A stretch of 45,130 nt of DNA from contig JAFGPI010000159.1 in the NCBI GenBank assembly GCA_016926065.1, positions 1 to 45,130 on the forward strand, given 5' to 3'. Positions 43,800 to 45,130 of the stretch are shown piece after piece (position 1 is the stretch's first letter; each line of letters begins with the position of its first letter). The notes under the pieces were generated by a model, which saw only the letters and a program-made list of their open reading frames with translations, did no database searches and was not told the origin of the DNA. The position numbers and the translations under genes are program-made. Source of the DNA: Candidatus Krumholzibacteriota bacterium (lineage in GTDB: Bacteria > Krumholzibacteriota > Krumholzibacteriia > Krumholzibacteriales > Krumholzibacteriaceae).

Positions 43800-45130
43800 A
43801 TGCGAGATTATATAGATAAATATGTTTCATATATAGATTTCGGGATTAGATTTCCCCGCGGAAATCGAACCGGCGGACTGTGCCTGGTGCTGCTGCTTTT
43901 CCTTTTTCTTCCCTCGTCGCTTTTTGCCGCGCCGGGAAGCGGATCGGCCGTCCTCACCCCCGAGGATGTGATCTATGCCGGCAAGGAGACTGAATGGAAA
44001 ATCATCTATACGGCGGCGGAAAATTTTAGCCTGGGCATGGTTACTTTACTAATTCCCGATGACTGGACGCCCCCGCAGATAACCGATTCTTTCGCAAATG
44101 GTTATGTAGTCATCACCAGCCAGGGAACCCTCGGCGCCACTCCGGTATCGGTGGCCGGTATGCTTATCACGGTAAATATCGACACCCTCTCTACCGGCCA
44201 GACGGTGACTATCTCCTACGGGGATGATGAGATTGCCACCGGTGCTCATGCCCAGGCCCAGACGGAGGTGGAGAGTGGAGTGGTGTTCTTGGTCAGTTCC
44301 GATCCCACCGCCGGCTCTCCGGTGCCCATCGCCTCCTCTCCCATCGTGGATGTGGTCGCCGCCGCCGCCTCGCAACTGGTTTTCACCACTCCTTCCCGGA
44401 CTCTCGCCACGGATGGTGAGAGCGCGGTGATGGAGATAGAGGCCCGGGATGAATACAACAATCCCAGTCCGGTATCGGCAAACCAGGATATAGATCTTTC
44501 CTCCAGCTCCGGCGGTGGGACCTTCTCCCACTTGGGTGGGGCGGGATGGAGCAGCACCACGGTGGTGACGATATTGAGCGGCGAGGATACGGTATCATTC
44601 TATTACCGGGATACCGCCACCGGTACTCCGGAAATAACCGCTTCCGCGTCCGGCCAGGCTTGGACCGATGCCGTGCAGACGGCTACCGTGGAACCGGGAG
44701 CGCCTACCGGATTGACGGTAACACCGGAGGATACAACCGTTACCGCCGGTGAGTTCGCTCGTTTCACCATCAGGGTGGTCGACATACATGACAATATTAG
44801 CCCGGTATCCTCCGCCCAGACGATATCCCTGTTCGCCGCGAGCGGTAATAGTTTTTACGACAAGGACGACCATGGCACAAATCTGACCTCCATAGTAATA
44901 CCATCCGGCAGATCTTCCGTTCAGGTTGATTACAGTCACCCGGTGATGAACAACGATCTCGGGTACCTGGTGGCTTTTCTGGACGCTGATGGCAATCCTC
45001 CCAGCCTGGAAGCGGCCATGACCTCGATCCTGGTGGATCATGCCGGCGCCAGCACCGCTGTTTCCTCCGTCGAGGTGGACCGGAGCACGGTGACGGCGGA
45101 CGGGGTGGACGAGGTGACGGTGACGGTGAC
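43800..45130 (+). CDS. Secreted Ig-repeat (invasin/Big-like) surface protein, 3' end missing
   Basis: The frame is open from ATG 43800 to the window edge (443 residues seen). A long N-terminal region is followed by a hydrophobic core (about 27-42) and cleavage LFA-AP (about 43), a signal peptide with an extended N-terminus. After a beta-sandwich first domain (about 50-125) come repeating Ig-like modules of the Big_1/invasin kind: LVFTTPSRTLATDGESAVME, then GLTVTPEDTTVTAGEFARFT, then VSSVEVDRSTVTADGVDE near the edge. In such proteins the modules form a rod that places a tip or sorting domain outside the cell. The C-terminus is not seen. A sigma-54-like promoter lies just upstream, and there is no clear Shine-Dalgarno. 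Confidence 0.8.
   Translation, partial: MRDYIDKYVSYIDFGIRFPRGNRTGGLCLVLLLFLFLPSSLFAAPGSGSAVLTPEDVIYAGKETEWKIIYTAAENFSLGMVTLLIPDDWTPPQITDSFANGYVVITSQGTLGATPVSVAGMLITVNIDTLSTGQTVTISYGDDEIATGAHAQAQTEVESGVVFLVSSDPTAGSPVPIASSPIVDVVAAAASQLVFTTPSRTLATDGESAVMEIEARDEYNNPSPVSANQDIDLSSSSGGGTFSHLGGAGWSSTTVVTILSGEDTVSFYYRDTATGTPEITASASGQAWTDAVQTATVEPGAPTGLTVTPEDTTVTAGEFARFTIRVVDIHDNISPVSSAQTISLFAASGNSFYDKDDHGTNLTSIVIPSGRSSVQVDYSHPVMNNDLGYLVAFLDADGNPPSLEAAMTSILVDHAGASTAVSSVEVDRSTVTADGVDEVTVTV

Noticed and set aside
1-45130. CRISPR arrays, insertion sequences, tRNA or rRNA genes
   Set aside because: No spaced direct repeats, transposase motifs, or tRNA/rRNA landmarks were found on either strand.

Overview
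The window looks like a chromosome fragment of an uncultured, moderately GC-rich Gram-negative bacterium, probably from the FCB superphylum or a neighbouring candidate phylum. The evidence is an LpxH-type lipid A enzyme, PorV/UPF0164-like outer-membrane barrels, many signal-peptidase II lipoproteins, C-terminal beta-sandwich domains of the FlgD/type IX sorting kind, a DUF4438 protein and a compact 287-residue primary sigma factor. Promoters are of the classical TTGACA-N17-TAnnnT kind rather than the Bacteroidetes kind, so a Bacteroidetes host is unlikely. The phylum is inference; no rRNA or tRNA gene was seen. About a third of the genes start with TTG or GTG.

Layout. 0-1.3 kb: the end of a PorV-like gene, convergent with lpxH. 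1.4-3.2 kb: a small coiled-coil protein, a long structured leader and the primary sigma factor. 3.3-7.7 kb: cell-envelope genes (M23 endopeptidase-like protein; AMIN/amidase/LysM protein; YbbR/CdaR protein; membrane-anchored PhnD-like protein). 7.7-11.2 kb: vanZ-like gene, hisS and aspS, with overlaps. 11.3-12.4 kb: two lipoproteins, one with LysM-like domains. 12.5-23.5 kb: phoH, pgpH, ybeY, corC, DUF502, mgtE, recO, glyQ and glyS, almost all co-directional and overlapping or tightly spaced. This resembles the widespread phoH-ybeY-recO-glyQS cluster, but era, dgkA and cdd are absent and DUF502/mgtE occupy that place.

23.6-34.6 kb is an envelope and secretion island: two tandemly duplicated lipoproteins with duplicated promoters, a third lipoprotein sharing their N-terminal module, a secreted protein with a C-terminal sorting-like domain followed by a strong terminator, a DUF4438 protein and a secreted subtilase with a sorting-like tail. 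34.8-37.5 kb is ppdK. 37.6-42.5 kb is a tight operon encoding a DUF4388/PATAN protein, a PorV-like barrel, another barrel, and a barrel fused to a glycogen-binding-like (CBM48/AMPK-beta) domain. Two small lipoproteins that are almost only that domain follow.

The window ends in an incomplete Ig-repeat surface protein whose start lies just downstream of a good sigma-54-type -24/-12 match. The least explained parts are the extracytoplasmic CBM48-like family, the NRAPE lipoprotein family, the folded leader of the sigma gene and the sigma-54-like site. Functions are assigned from motif recognition only; no database search was run.
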